Below, in pieces: positions 7,440-14,631 of a stretch of 15,613 nucleotides of DNA. Positions within the stretch are counted from its first letter, which is position 1. Each line of letters begins with the position of its first letter. The DNA lies in NCBI GenBank assembly GCA_034721855.1, contig JAYENB010000138.1, positions 1 through 15,613 of the forward strand, in the 5' to 3' direction. The stretch is from JAQIBY01 sp034721855 (GTDB taxonomy: Bacteria > Bacteroidota > Bacteroidia > Bacteroidales > ML635J-15). The notes beneath the pieces are model-generated. The model did not search any database. It saw only the letters and a program-made list of their open reading frames with translations, and was not told where the DNA came from. A program made the translations under genes and the position numbers.

Positions 7440-8231
7440 ATGGAAACAGGCATTACACAATTGAGTTTAATTCCGGTACGCTCTACTACGTCAGAACATA
7501 GCGAACAGGTGACACAACTGCTTTTTGGAGAACAATTTGAAGTGTTGAAAAAGTGTGGTTCATGGTTGTATATACGTTCTTTTATTGATGATTATGAAGG
7601 ATGGATAAACAAGAACATGGCCGGAAATCTTTCAGATTCAACACATGCAAACAATTCAACACATGCAAACAAAAGGAAAGAGATGATTGTGCCAGCTGTG
7701 ATTGCACATGCAACGGATGATAAGGGCCGGCCAATGTATATCCCGGGAGGTGTCCGGATTCCCGTGCCCGATGAAAACAACAGGTTTACCCTTGGAGATA
7801 GAACCTATACACTGGATCCATTACCGGATGTACATATTACCCTTGAAGAAATTGCCGGACAGTTTCTGAATGCACCCTATCTGTGGGGAGGAAAAACAGT
7901 GTTTGGCATTGATTGTTCTGCATTTGTGCAGATTGTGTTCAGAATGCTGGGAAACATATTGCCACGCGATGCATCCCAACAGGCTATTGAAGGCGAGACG
8001 ATATGCTTCAGGCATGATGCTCTTCCCGGCGATGTGGCTTTTTTTGAAGATAACAACGGAAAAATAATTCATACCGGTATCATTCTAAATGAAAAACACA
8101 TCATTCACGCCTCTGGTAGCGTGCGAATTGATTTACTTGATCATTCCGGAATTTACAATACGGATACCGGTAGATATAGCCATAACCTGAGTGTGATAAA
8201 GCGGTTTTTTACAGACATAAAAACATCCTGA
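7440..8231 (+). CDS. C40 (NlpC/P60) peptidase with N-terminal SH3 domains, YkfC/DPP-VI-like
   Basis: A 263-residue cysteine peptidase. Residues about 5-60 (LIPVRSTTSEHSEQVTQLLFGE ... WLYIRSFIDDYEGWI, abridged) form a bacterial SH3 domain. A second SH3-like segment spans about 78-130, and NlpC/P60 fills about 135-260. Catalytic residues are Cys159 (GIDCSAF), His211 (HTGIIL) and probably His223 (IIHASGS). Two SH3-like domains plus NlpC/P60 with no signal peptide match the gamma-D-glutamyl-L-diamino-acid endopeptidases (YkfC, DPP VI), which trim recycled muropeptides in the cytoplasm. That assignment is inferred. The linker at about residues 66-78 contains a perfect 18-bp tandem duplication (NSTHAN repeat). 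The gene is transcribed divergently from pgpH and followed by a structured intergenic region. Confidence 0.87.
   Translation: METGITQLSLIPVRSTTSEHSEQVTQLLFGEQFEVLKKCGSWLYIRSFIDDYEGWINKNMAGNLSDSTHANNSTHANKRKEMIVPAVIAHATDDKGRPMYIPGGVRIPVPDENNRFTLGDRTYTLDPLPDVHITLEEIAGQFLNAPYLWGGKTVFGIDCSAFVQIVFRMLGNILPRDASQQAIEGETICFRHDALPGDVAFFEDNNGKIIHTGIILNEKHIIHASGSVRIDLLDHSGIYNTDTGRYSHNLSVIKRFFTDIKTS
7636..7671 (+). repeat. 18-bp perfect tandem duplication inside the C40 peptidase gene
   Basis: ATTCAACACATGCAAACA occurs at 7636-7653 and again at 7654-7671, in frame, doubling a six-residue (STHANN-type) linker segment between the first SH3 domain and the rest of the protein. Identity between copies suggests a recent slippage event, or possible length variation between strains. 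Confidence 0.85.
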
Positions 8232-8247
8232 TTTTAATTTTGATATT

Positions 8248-8266
8248 ATTGAATACATATCGGTAT
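8248..8266 (+). repeat. 19-nt dispersed element, copy 2
   Basis: ATTGAATACATATCGGTAT, 18 of 19 identical to 222-240. It starts 17 nt after the NlpC/P60 stop codon and immediately precedes the hairpin at 8277-8314, so it may be the edge of a larger repeat element. Confidence 0.5.
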
Positions 8267-8276
8267 GGCTGCGTGA

Positions 8277-8314
8277 AAATTTTTCAAAATAGCTGTGGCT
8301 ATTCAGAAAAATTT
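8277..8314. repeat. Imperfect inverted repeat (17-nt arms, 4-nt loop)
   Basis: Arm 8277-8293 (AAATTTTTCAAAATAGC) pairs with 8298-8314 (GCTATTCAGAAAAATTT) at 15 of 17 positions around a TGTG loop. It lies 45 nt after the NlpC/P60 stop. The stem is AT-rich apart from the loop-proximal GC pair. It could be a folded mRNA 3' end or part of a palindromic repeat element. Its right arm overlaps an alternative pairing partner at 8419-8429. Confidence 0.6.
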
Positions 8315-8363
8315 GTGCTTTACATCTCATTACATTACATTTGCATAATTTTGGCTGCATTCG

Positions 8364-8410
8364 GCAGAGCCAAGTAGAAACACACGGCCGTGTGTTTCTA
8401 CAGGCTCTGC
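8364..8410. repeat. 47-nt near-perfect palindrome, possible hairpin terminator or REP-like element
   Basis: The core 8374-8401 (GTAGAAACACACGG and its exact reverse complement) is a perfect 28-bp palindrome. Flanks GCAGAGCC (8364-8371) and GGCTCTGC (8403-8410) extend the stem, interrupted only by AA against A. The transcript would form a stem of 22 pairs broken by a small bulge. TCTTATTT follows, so it could serve as a terminator for the NlpC/P60 gene, though the T-tract is weak. From memory the core resembles a palindrome (GTAGAGACGCACGG and complement) repeated in several phyla. Confidence 0.75.
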
Positions 8411-8480
8411 TCTTATTTGCACAAAATTTGTTTCTTGAAAGAAAAGAATTAATAGAAGGCTCCTTAATTAAAAGGCAATT

Positions 8481-8771
8481 ATGCAACGACAAAAAACACG
8501 TCATTTATCGGACATAATACGGAATATTAAATCGCAGTATAACCTGAATCGTGATTTGGATAAATTGCGGGTTAAAAAATCATGGCCTGATGTAGTGGGA
8601 AACAATGCTGCGCGCTACACCGATAAAATGTATTTCAGAGGATCTGTTTTGTATGTCCATCTGAATTCACCTGTGCTCAGGTATGAACTTTCCGGACAAC
8701 GTAAGCTTTTACAACAGCGCCTAAATGAGGTAGTGGGATACGATTTAATAAGCAATATTGTATTTAAATAA
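8481..8771 (+). CDS. DciA-like DUF721 protein
   Basis: A 96-residue protein of the DUF721/DciA-like family. Members of the DciA group act with the replicative helicase DnaB at initiation in bacteria lacking DnaC; whether this short Bacteroidota form does so is inferred. Visible signatures are the central WPDVVGNNAARYTDKMYFRG segment and a following strand VLYVHLNSPVLRYELSGQRKLLQQRLNEVVG (abridged family pattern W-x-x-V-V-G, then hydrophobic strand and helix). The basic N-terminus (QRQKTRHLSDIIRNIK) suits nucleic acid or acidic partner contact. In many Bacteroidota this family sits beside recF; here it is instead upstream of guaB, with a 65-nt gap. Confidence 0.82.
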   Translation: MQRQKTRHLSDIIRNIKSQYNLNRDLDKLRVKKSWPDVVGNNAARYTDKMYFRGSVLYVHLNSPVLRYELSGQRKLLQQRLNEVVGYDLISNIVFK

Positions 8772-8800
8772 AATCTCTATTATAAAACAAAAAAATATTA

Positions 8801-8808
8801 TATTTTTG
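8801..8808 (+). promoter_or_regulatory. Possible -7 box for guaB
   Basis: TATTTTTG matches TAnnTTTG exactly and lies 28 nt before the guaB ATG, a usual position. The region is very AT-rich, so chance matches are possible, and no -33 motif is clear. Confidence 0.4.
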
Positions 8809-8836
8809 TCCTGCATAAAACAAAGCTAATCTGCAT

Positions 8837-10315
8837 ATGTCTATATCGTCACAAAGGCTTATAGGAGAAGGACTTACATTTGATGATGTCCTGATGGTAC
8901 CTGCTTATTCGGAGGTGTTGCCCAAAGATGTAGCAACAACGAGTAAATTTAGCCGTAACATTGACCTCAATATTCCCATTGTTTCTGCTGCCATGGATAC
9001 AGTTACAGAATCTGCAATGGCAATAGCGCTTGCCCGTGAAGGTGGGATAGGGGTTGTCCATAAAAACATGAGTATAGAGGAGCAGGCTTTGCATGTGAGA
9101 AAGGTAAAACGTGCAGATAATGGTATGATATACGATCCCATTACCGTTACAGCGGATTTAACCGTGGGAGATGTACTGGATATCATGAAAGAAAATAAGA
9201 TTGGTGGAATTCCGGTTGTGGATAAGCATGGATTGCTTGAAGGAATTGTGACAAACAGGGATTTGCGTTTTCAGGAAGTTATGGATAAGGAAATTATGGA
9301 GGTCATGACGTCCAAAAATATCATCACGGCAGGCCAGGACATTAATCTTGAAAAAGCAGCCTCCATTCTTGAACGGTATAAAATTGAAAAATTGCCGGTG
9401 GTGGATAAAGACAATGTGTTGGTGGGATTGATCACCTACAAGGATATTTTTAAAGCCAAAGATCGTCCCAATTCCTGCAAAGATGAACAAGGACGCCTGC
9501 GTGTGGCTGCTGCTGTTGGGATTTCAAAGGGTACGGAAGCACGTATTGCAGCTCTGGTGGATGCCAGTGTGGATGCCATTGTCATTGATACCGCACACGG
9601 ACATACCAAATCTGTTGCGCAGTTAGTAAATAAAGTAAAAAAGGCCTATAAAGGTATTGATGTGGTGGTTGGAAACATTGCCACCCCTGAAGCTGCATTG
9701 ATGCTGGCAGACAATGGTGCGGATGCTGTAAAAGTTGGTATCGGACCCGGTTCAATTTGTACCACAAGGGTGATTGCCGGCGTAGGCATGCCCCAGCTCA
9801 GTGCCGTTTATGATGTGGCTTCTGTTATGAATCCCAAAGGTATCCCTGTGATTGCTGATGGGGGACTCCGCTTTTCCGGTGATATTGTAAAAGCCATTGC
9901 AGGAGGAGCTTCCTCTGTGATGACCGGGTCTTTGTTTGCCGGAACAGAAGAATCGCCCGGTGAGACAATAATTTACAATGGACGTAAGTTTAAATCATAC
10001 CGTGGAATGGGATCTATTGAGGCCATGCAAAAAGGATCGAAAGACAGATATTTTCAAGCAGAAGAAACGGATTCATCAAAGCTGGTGGCTGAAGGAATTG
10101 CGGCACGTGTCCCGTATAAAGGAACCATTAGCGAAGTGGTGTACCAGCTTGTTGGTGGTCTGAAAGCAGGAATGGGATATTGCGGCACACCCGATATTGA
10201 GTTTTTGCAACGTAACGGTAAGTTTGTGAAGATTACAAATTCCGGCATGCTTGAATCTCATCCTCATGATGTAGTGATTACCCGTGAGGCTCCCAATTAC
10301 AGCAGAGAATTTTAA
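8837..10315 (+). CDS. guaB: Inosine-5'-monophosphate dehydrogenase
   Basis: GuaB oxidises IMP to XMP with NAD+, the committed step of guanine nucleotide synthesis in the cytoplasm. The protein has 492 residues, the usual length. The TIM barrel starts at GEGLTFDDVLMVPAYS (about 10-25) and is split by two CBS domains (about 98-210: GIPVVDKHGLLEGIVTNRDL and KLPVVDKDNVLVGLITYKDI), which bind adenine or guanine nucleotides as regulators. The phosphate-binding and catalytic loop GIGPGSICTTR carries Cys308. The flap includes YRGMGSIEAM and KDRYFQ, followed by EGIAARVPYKG. The gene has no truncation or missing key residue. It is 29 nt upstream of the PPIase cluster and could be co-transcribed with it. 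Confidence 0.97.
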   Translation: MSISSQRLIGEGLTFDDVLMVPAYSEVLPKDVATTSKFSRNIDLNIPIVSAAMDTVTESAMAIALAREGGIGVVHKNMSIEEQALHVRKVKRADNGMIYDPITVTADLTVGDVLDIMKENKIGGIPVVDKHGLLEGIVTNRDLRFQEVMDKEIMEVMTSKNIITAGQDINLEKAASILERYKIEKLPVVDKDNVLVGLITYKDIFKAKDRPNSCKDEQGRLRVAAAVGISKGTEARIAALVDASVDAIVIDTAHGHTKSVAQLVNKVKKAYKGIDVVVGNIATPEAALMLADNGADAVKVGIGPGSICTTRVIAGVGMPQLSAVYDVASVMNPKGIPVIADGGLRFSGDIVKAIAGGASSVMTGSLFAGTEESPGETIIYNGRKFKSYRGMGSIEAMQKGSKDRYFQAEETDSSKLVAEGIAARVPYKGTISEVVYQLVGGLKAGMGYCGTPDIEFLQRNGKFVKITNSGMLESHPHDVVITREAPNYSREF

Positions 10316-10327
10316 ACTTGAGTTTAA
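10312..10327. repeat. Small inverted repeat over the guaB stop codon
   Basis: TTAAACT (10312-10318) and AGTTTAA (10321-10327) are exact reverse complements around TG, overlapping the stop codon. The stem is AT-only apart from one GC pair, with no T-tract, so it is not a convincing terminator. Confidence 0.3.
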
Positions 10328-10344
10328 CTTATAATATATGACAA

Positions 10345-12324
10345 ATGATTAAAAAAATTGCTTTTCTTTTTTTACTGAGTAGCTTGCTGATGCCTGCATT
10401 TTCTCAGCAAAATGTGGATGACAGGATTATTCTTGAAGTGGATGGAGAACAGATCACTGTCAGTGAGTTTTTGCACATTTACAACAAAAACAACAAACAA
10501 CAGAGTGAAAGTTATAGCCCGGATTCTCTGATGAATTACATGGATCTGTTTGTGAATTTTAAACTTAAAGTAGCTGAAGCCAGAAATCTGGGACTTGATA
10601 CGCTGAAGAAGTTTAACAAAGAACTCCGTGGTTATCGTTCACAACTAACTCAGCCATACCTGACAGACAAATCTGTTGAAAAGGAATTGATTAAAGAGGC
10701 CTGGGAGCGCAAACAGAAAGATGTCAAAGCATCGCATGTTTTAATCAAAGTTGATCAGCATGCCAGTCCAAAAGATACCTTGGAAGCCTATAACAAAATT
10801 ACTGAAATTAGAAAAAAAGCAGTGAGTGGAGATGCCGATTTCAATGAATTGGCTAAAAAATATTCCGGTGATAAATCTGTCAAACGCAACGATGGTCATC
10901 TCGGGTGGTTTACGGTTTTTGGAATGGTGTATCCTTTTGAAACGGCTGCTTATGAAACTCCTGTGGGCGAAGTAACTGATATTGTGCGTACACGATTTGG
11001 TTATCATATCATAAAAGTGGAAGATAAACGCCCTGCAAAAGGACGCATACGCGTTTCCCATATCATGGTACTGAAGCCCAAAGATGCCACCCAGGAAGAA
11101 AAAGAAAAAGCTGAAGCCAAAGTAAAAGAGATAAAACAAAAATTAGATGCTGGTGAAGCATTCGATAAACTTGCAGAAGAATATTCGGAAGATCGCAGAT
11201 CAGCCAGGTCAGGTGGTTTGTTGCCATGGTTTGGCGTAGGTGGAAAAATGATTCCTGAATTTGAAGAAGCCGCTTTTCAGCTTAACGAAATTGATGAAAT
11301 AGCAGGCCCGGTAAAAACAAGTTATGGTTATCATTTCATTAAACTTATAGACAAGGAACCGGTTGGTAGTTTTGAAGAAGAAAAATCGAAAATTGCATCA
11401 CGCATCAGCAATTCGGCACGGGCATCACGCTCAAAAGAGGTGTTGGTTGAAAAGTTGAAAAAAGAATATGAGCTGAAATTGTTTCCTGACAAAGTTGAAG
11501 AAGTGCATGCTCATGTAACGGACAGTATATTTCATGGTACATGGGATGCCAGTGAAGCTAAAAAACTGGATGGGAAACTGTTGAGTTTCGCTAATACTGT
11601 ACTTTATCAGAAAGATTATGCGGCATATCTTGAGAAATACAACAGGAAAAACAATCCGATGGCACTGGAAACTTTTTTACATGAAAAAGTTGATGATTAT
11701 GTCAGCAAATGTATTTTGATGTATGAAGAAAAACACCTGGAAAGTAAGTACCCAAAATTCCGCTACCTGATGAAAGAATACCATGATGGAATTTTGCTTT
11801 TTGATGTCACTGATAAAATGGTATGGTCAAAAGCTGTGGAAGATACTGCCGGACTAAAAGCGTTTTATGAAAAGAACAAACAAAAATACATGTGGGGCAC
11901 CCGGGATGAAGTAAAAAAACTGAACACCAAAAACAAGAAACTGGCTAAAAATGTAGAAAAATACATAAAGAAACACAGCAAGGTAACATGGAATGAGATA
12001 GACAGTGTGTTCAATGCTGAAGATTCCGCTGCCGTGAGTAAAGATGTGTGGGGAATGTTTGAAACAGGTGAAAATGAAATGGTTTCTGATCTGGTAGTTG
12101 AACATAGTAAGAAGCTGAACCGAAAAGGAGAGATACTGAACAGAGATGATAATCAAGTGCTGTATATTAAGAAAATCGAACCGTATGTTAAAAAATTAAA
12201 AGAAGCACAGGGCATGGTTACTGCTGATTATCAAAAAATGCTGGAAAAAGAATGGATGAACGCTTTGCACAACAAATATGATGTTGTAATTCATGACGAT
12301 GTTTTAAATAAGATTGATAAATGA
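10345..12324 (+). CDS. Periplasmic peptidyl-prolyl isomerase with two parvulin domains
   Basis: A 659-residue PpiC/SurA-class foldase. The signal peptide MIKKIAFLFLLSSLLMPAFS (about 1-20) sends it to the periplasm. A SurA-like N-terminal chaperone region (about 25-120) is followed by two consecutive parvulin domains: about 126-226 (KASHVLIKV ... GHLGWF ... FGYHIIKVEDK, abridged) and 234-336 (RVSHIMVL ... GGLLPWF ... YGYHFIKLIDK). The remaining ~300 Lys/Glu-rich residues are not recognisably parvulin and may be an expanded client-binding or dimer region. It probably helps outer-membrane proteins fold, as known for SurA. The stop overlaps the next start in ATGA. A four-codon reading frame at 10338 overlaps the start but is unlikely to matter. 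The gene is much larger than E. coli SurA (about 430 residues). Confidence 0.88.
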   Translation: MIKKIAFLFLLSSLLMPAFSQQNVDDRIILEVDGEQITVSEFLHIYNKNNKQQSESYSPDSLMNYMDLFVNFKLKVAEARNLGLDTLKKFNKELRGYRSQLTQPYLTDKSVEKELIKEAWERKQKDVKASHVLIKVDQHASPKDTLEAYNKITEIRKKAVSGDADFNELAKKYSGDKSVKRNDGHLGWFTVFGMVYPFETAAYETPVGEVTDIVRTRFGYHIIKVEDKRPAKGRIRVSHIMVLKPKDATQEEKEKAEAKVKEIKQKLDAGEAFDKLAEEYSEDRRSARSGGLLPWFGVGGKMIPEFEEAAFQLNEIDEIAGPVKTSYGYHFIKLIDKEPVGSFEEEKSKIASRISNSARASRSKEVLVEKLKKEYELKLFPDKVEEVHAHVTDSIFHGTWDASEAKKLDGKLLSFANTVLYQKDYAAYLEKYNRKNNPMALETFLHEKVDDYVSKCILMYEEKHLESKYPKFRYLMKEYHDGILLFDVTDKMVWSKAVEDTAGLKAFYEKNKQKYMWGTRDEVKKLNTKNKKLAKNVEKYIKKHSKVTWNEIDSVFNAEDSAAVSKDVWGMFETGENEMVSDLVVEHSKKLNRKGEILNRDDNQVLYIKKIEPYVKKLKEAQGMVTADYQKMLEKEWMNALHNKYDVVIHDDVLNKIDK

Positions 12325-13184
12325 CCTGTTTAAAAAAATGTGCTGTTCTCTTTTTTTTAGCTCTTCTGTTGTTGACTTCCTGTCATCATGAAGAGGAGCC
12401 TGTTACCGAAGATGTGTTGATTCGTCTGTATGGAAAAATTTTAACAACGGAAGAGCTGGAAAAGATGATCCCGGATGATATTTCTGAAAAAGACAGCATT
12501 GAAATGGCAAGAAAATACATGCAGAAATGGGTGAACGAAACATTGTTGTATCGCAGCGCTATTGAAAACCTGAAAGACAGTTCAAAAATTAAGGAAAGGG
12601 TCCGGGATTTTAAAAAACAAATGTACATCTATGAATATGAAAGTCAATATGTAGAATCAGAGCTCGATACTATAGTTACCCGGGAAGAAGTTGAAGCTTA
12701 CTATGAGAATAACCTGCAAAGTTATGCTTTAGACAGGTTGGCTGTAAAAGCTCATTATATGATTATGGATGCCGAAATACCTGCTTATTACAGAGAACTA
12801 GATAAAGTCAGGAGAGCCACCCCGGAAAGGATGGACATTCTGAATGATGCCATTAAAGGGACCAACAAAACCGTTGTTGAACACAATGATAAATGGATGT
12901 ACTTCGATGATCTATTGAAAGAAATACATGCTGTGAATAACCAGGATGTGCGCCAAAAGGCCTTACAACTTGGGTATTTTGCTGTTGAGGATAGTACCAA
13001 ACGATACATTGTAAAAATCAATGAAAAACTTATGCCCGGTGATACGATGCCAGTTGATCTGATTGAAAGCAAGATATCGCATATCATTGTAAACAAGAGA
13101 AAGCAGGAACTCATTACTAATTTGAAAAATCAATTGATTCAGGATGCTAAATCAAGTGATGCTATCGTTATTAACGAAAATTAA
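12321..13184 (+). CDS. SurA-like lipoprotein without a recognisable parvulin domain
   Basis: A 287-residue lipoprotein: the signal sequence ends LLTSC with Cys21 as the acylated residue, followed by HHEEEPVTED. The acidic stretch could be a surface-export signal or simply a linker. Residues about 30-135 resemble the SurA N-terminal helical chaperone region (EELEKMIPDD ... YMQKWVNETLLYRSAIEN, then VTREEVEAYYENN). The later VKAHYMIMDAE recalls the first strand of a parvulin domain, but the GG-L-G-F/W and G-Y-H elements are missing, so isomerase activity is not expected. Translational coupling (4-nt overlap) to the preceding PPIase and a 4-nt gap to surA place it in one operon. It probably acts as a membrane-anchored chaperone or co-chaperone for OMP folding; this is inference. 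Confidence 0.75.
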   Translation: MTCLKKCAVLFFLALLLLTSCHHEEEPVTEDVLIRLYGKILTTEELEKMIPDDISEKDSIEMARKYMQKWVNETLLYRSAIENLKDSSKIKERVRDFKKQMYIYEYESQYVESELDTIVTREEVEAYYENNLQSYALDRLAVKAHYMIMDAEIPAYYRELDKVRRATPERMDILNDAIKGTNKTVVEHNDKWMYFDDLLKEIHAVNNQDVRQKALQLGYFAVEDSTKRYIVKINEKLMPGDTMPVDLIESKISHIIVNKRKQELITNLKNQLIQDAKSSDAIVINEN

Positions 13185-13188
13185 GTGT

Positions 13189-14559
13189 ATGATCAACATT
13201 CGAAATATGTTTACGGGTTTACTTTTATTGGTAAGCCTGCATGGATTTTCTCAAAATCAGAAAGTAATAGACCAGGTGATTGCTGTTGTAGGAGATGAAC
13301 CCATTTTGTTGTCGGAGGTAGAAACCCAGGCTATGCAACTGAAAAGCCAGGGATACTTTGGTACTACTGATGTAAATTGTGAGATATTGGAAGAAATGTT
13401 ATTTCAGAAACTGTTGTTGCAGCAAGCAAAAAAAGACAGCATTGAAGTAACGTCGGCAGAAGTGGAGAATGAACTGGACAGACGTCTGAACATGTTTATC
13501 CGTCAGCTTGGTTCTGAACAAAAACTGGAAGAATATTACCAAAAGACCCTCCCGGAGATCAAATCGGATTTCAGGGAAATGATCAAAGAGCAAATGCTGA
13601 CACAACGCATGCAACAAAAGCTTACCAATGATATCAATGTTACCCCTGCAGAAGTCAGGCAGCATTTCAATTCCATCAGAGAAGACAGCATTCCGGTTGT
13701 TCCTGCCACATACAGAATTAAGCAAATTGCGATATACCCAAAAGTATCGGAGAAAGAAAAACAACGTTGCTTAGATAAAATCAATGAGCTCAGAGACAGA
13801 ATCATAGATGGGGAAAATTTCAGTACCCTTGCTGTGTTGTATTCCGATGATCCCGGTTCAGCTCAAAAAGGAGGGGAGCTGGGTTTTGTTAACAGGACAG
13901 ATCTTGTTCCTGAGTTTGCTTCCATTGCTTTTGATATGGATGAAGATGATCCTGTATCCCGCGTGGTGGAAACAGAGTTTGGCTATCATATTTTAAAGCT
14001 TATAGAGCGCAAAGGAAACCAGGTTAATGTCAGGCATATTCTTGTCTCACCCAAAACGGGCAGTGAAGCACAACAACAAGCCAAAGAAGAGCTCCGCAAT
14101 ATCCGTGCTCAAATTCTGTCGGACAGTCTTGGTTTTGAAAAATCGGCTGAGATGTATTCAGAAGATGAAAACACAAAAAATAGCGGTGGTACGGTAATGA
14201 ACCCCCAAACCGGCGAAACAAAACTTGAAGCATCTGATTTGGATCCGTTAGTAAGAAGTGACATTGAAAACCTGGATGAAGGTGAAATATCCGATGTGAT
14301 ACGGACCCGGGATGAACGGGGAAAAACCGTGTATAAATTGTTTAAACTGGATGAGAAAACTGAAAAACACACAGCCAATTTGAAGCAGGATTATCAGCGA
14401 TATAAAGACATCACCCTGAACAAAAAGAAAGAAAAAGTAATTCAAAAATGGATGAAAGATCAACTGAAACAAACTTACGTTCGTATTGAACCTGCATATC
14501 AGAATTGCGAATTTCAATACACCGACTGGACTCAGATGAGTGGTGATGAGAGCGAGTAA
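13189..14559 (+). CDS. surA: SurA-type periplasmic chaperone / peptidyl-prolyl isomerase
   Basis: SurA escorts unfolded outer-membrane proteins through the periplasm. The start is set at the ATG at 13189: it gives a proper signal peptide (MINIRNMFTGLLLLVSLHGFSQ) 4 nt after the upstream stop. The longer in-frame option at 13144 would place 15 non-leader residues first and overlap the upstream gene. The resulting 456-residue protein begins KVIDQVIAVVGDEPILLSEVE, the classic SurA N-terminus. Two parvulin domains follow: about 173-275 (YRIKQIAIYP ... GGELGFV ... FGYHILKLIERKG) and about 279-388 (VRHILVSPK ... NSGGTVM ... VYKLFKLDEK). The second lacks the G-Y-H triad, so it is more diverged. The C-terminal helix (about 400-440) completes the chaperone module as in SurA. 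It is the last gene of the operon. Confidence 0.92.
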   Translation: MINIRNMFTGLLLLVSLHGFSQNQKVIDQVIAVVGDEPILLSEVETQAMQLKSQGYFGTTDVNCEILEEMLFQKLLLQQAKKDSIEVTSAEVENELDRRLNMFIRQLGSEQKLEEYYQKTLPEIKSDFREMIKEQMLTQRMQQKLTNDINVTPAEVRQHFNSIREDSIPVVPATYRIKQIAIYPKVSEKEKQRCLDKINELRDRIIDGENFSTLAVLYSDDPGSAQKGGELGFVNRTDLVPEFASIAFDMDEDDPVSRVVETEFGYHILKLIERKGNQVNVRHILVSPKTGSEAQQQAKEELRNIRAQILSDSLGFEKSAEMYSEDENTKNSGGTVMNPQTGETKLEASDLDPLVRSDIENLDEGEISDVIRTRDERGKTVYKLFKLDEKTEKHTANLKQDYQRYKDITLNKKKEKVIQKWMKDQLKQTYVRIEPAYQNCEFQYTDWTQMSGDESE

Positions 14560-14591
14560 TTTGTGTCTGTCTGTAATGTCTTATAAAAGGA

Positions 14592-14627
14592 ACGCTGATG
14601 ACACAGATTATTATGATTTACGCTGAT
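14592..14627. repeat. Short dispersed-repeat-like sequence with an ACGCTGAT direct repeat
   Basis: ACGCTGAT occurs at 14592-14599 and 14620-14627 (28-nt period), separated by GACACAGATTATTATGATTT. From memory, 'acgctgatgacacagatt' patterns recur in intergenic DNA of many bacteria. Here it fills the 72-nt gap between the convergent surA gene and the unknown gene ending at 14632. No intrinsic terminator hairpin for either gene was identified. Confidence 0.5.
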
Positions 14628-14631
14628 ATAA

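Noticed and set aside
8133..8504. Minus-strand 123-residue open frame across the NlpC-DciA gap
   Set aside because: It overlaps both flanking genes antisense, is rich in Cys, Ser and Arg, and is produced by reading through the palindromic repeats.
10312..10327. Terminator after guaB
   Set aside because: The stem is almost all A-T, the loop is tiny and there is no T-tract, so read-through into the PPIase genes is more likely.
13144..13188. Upstream start for surA
   Set aside because: It would overlap the previous gene and put 15 residues before a standard signal peptide; the ATG at 13189 fits better.
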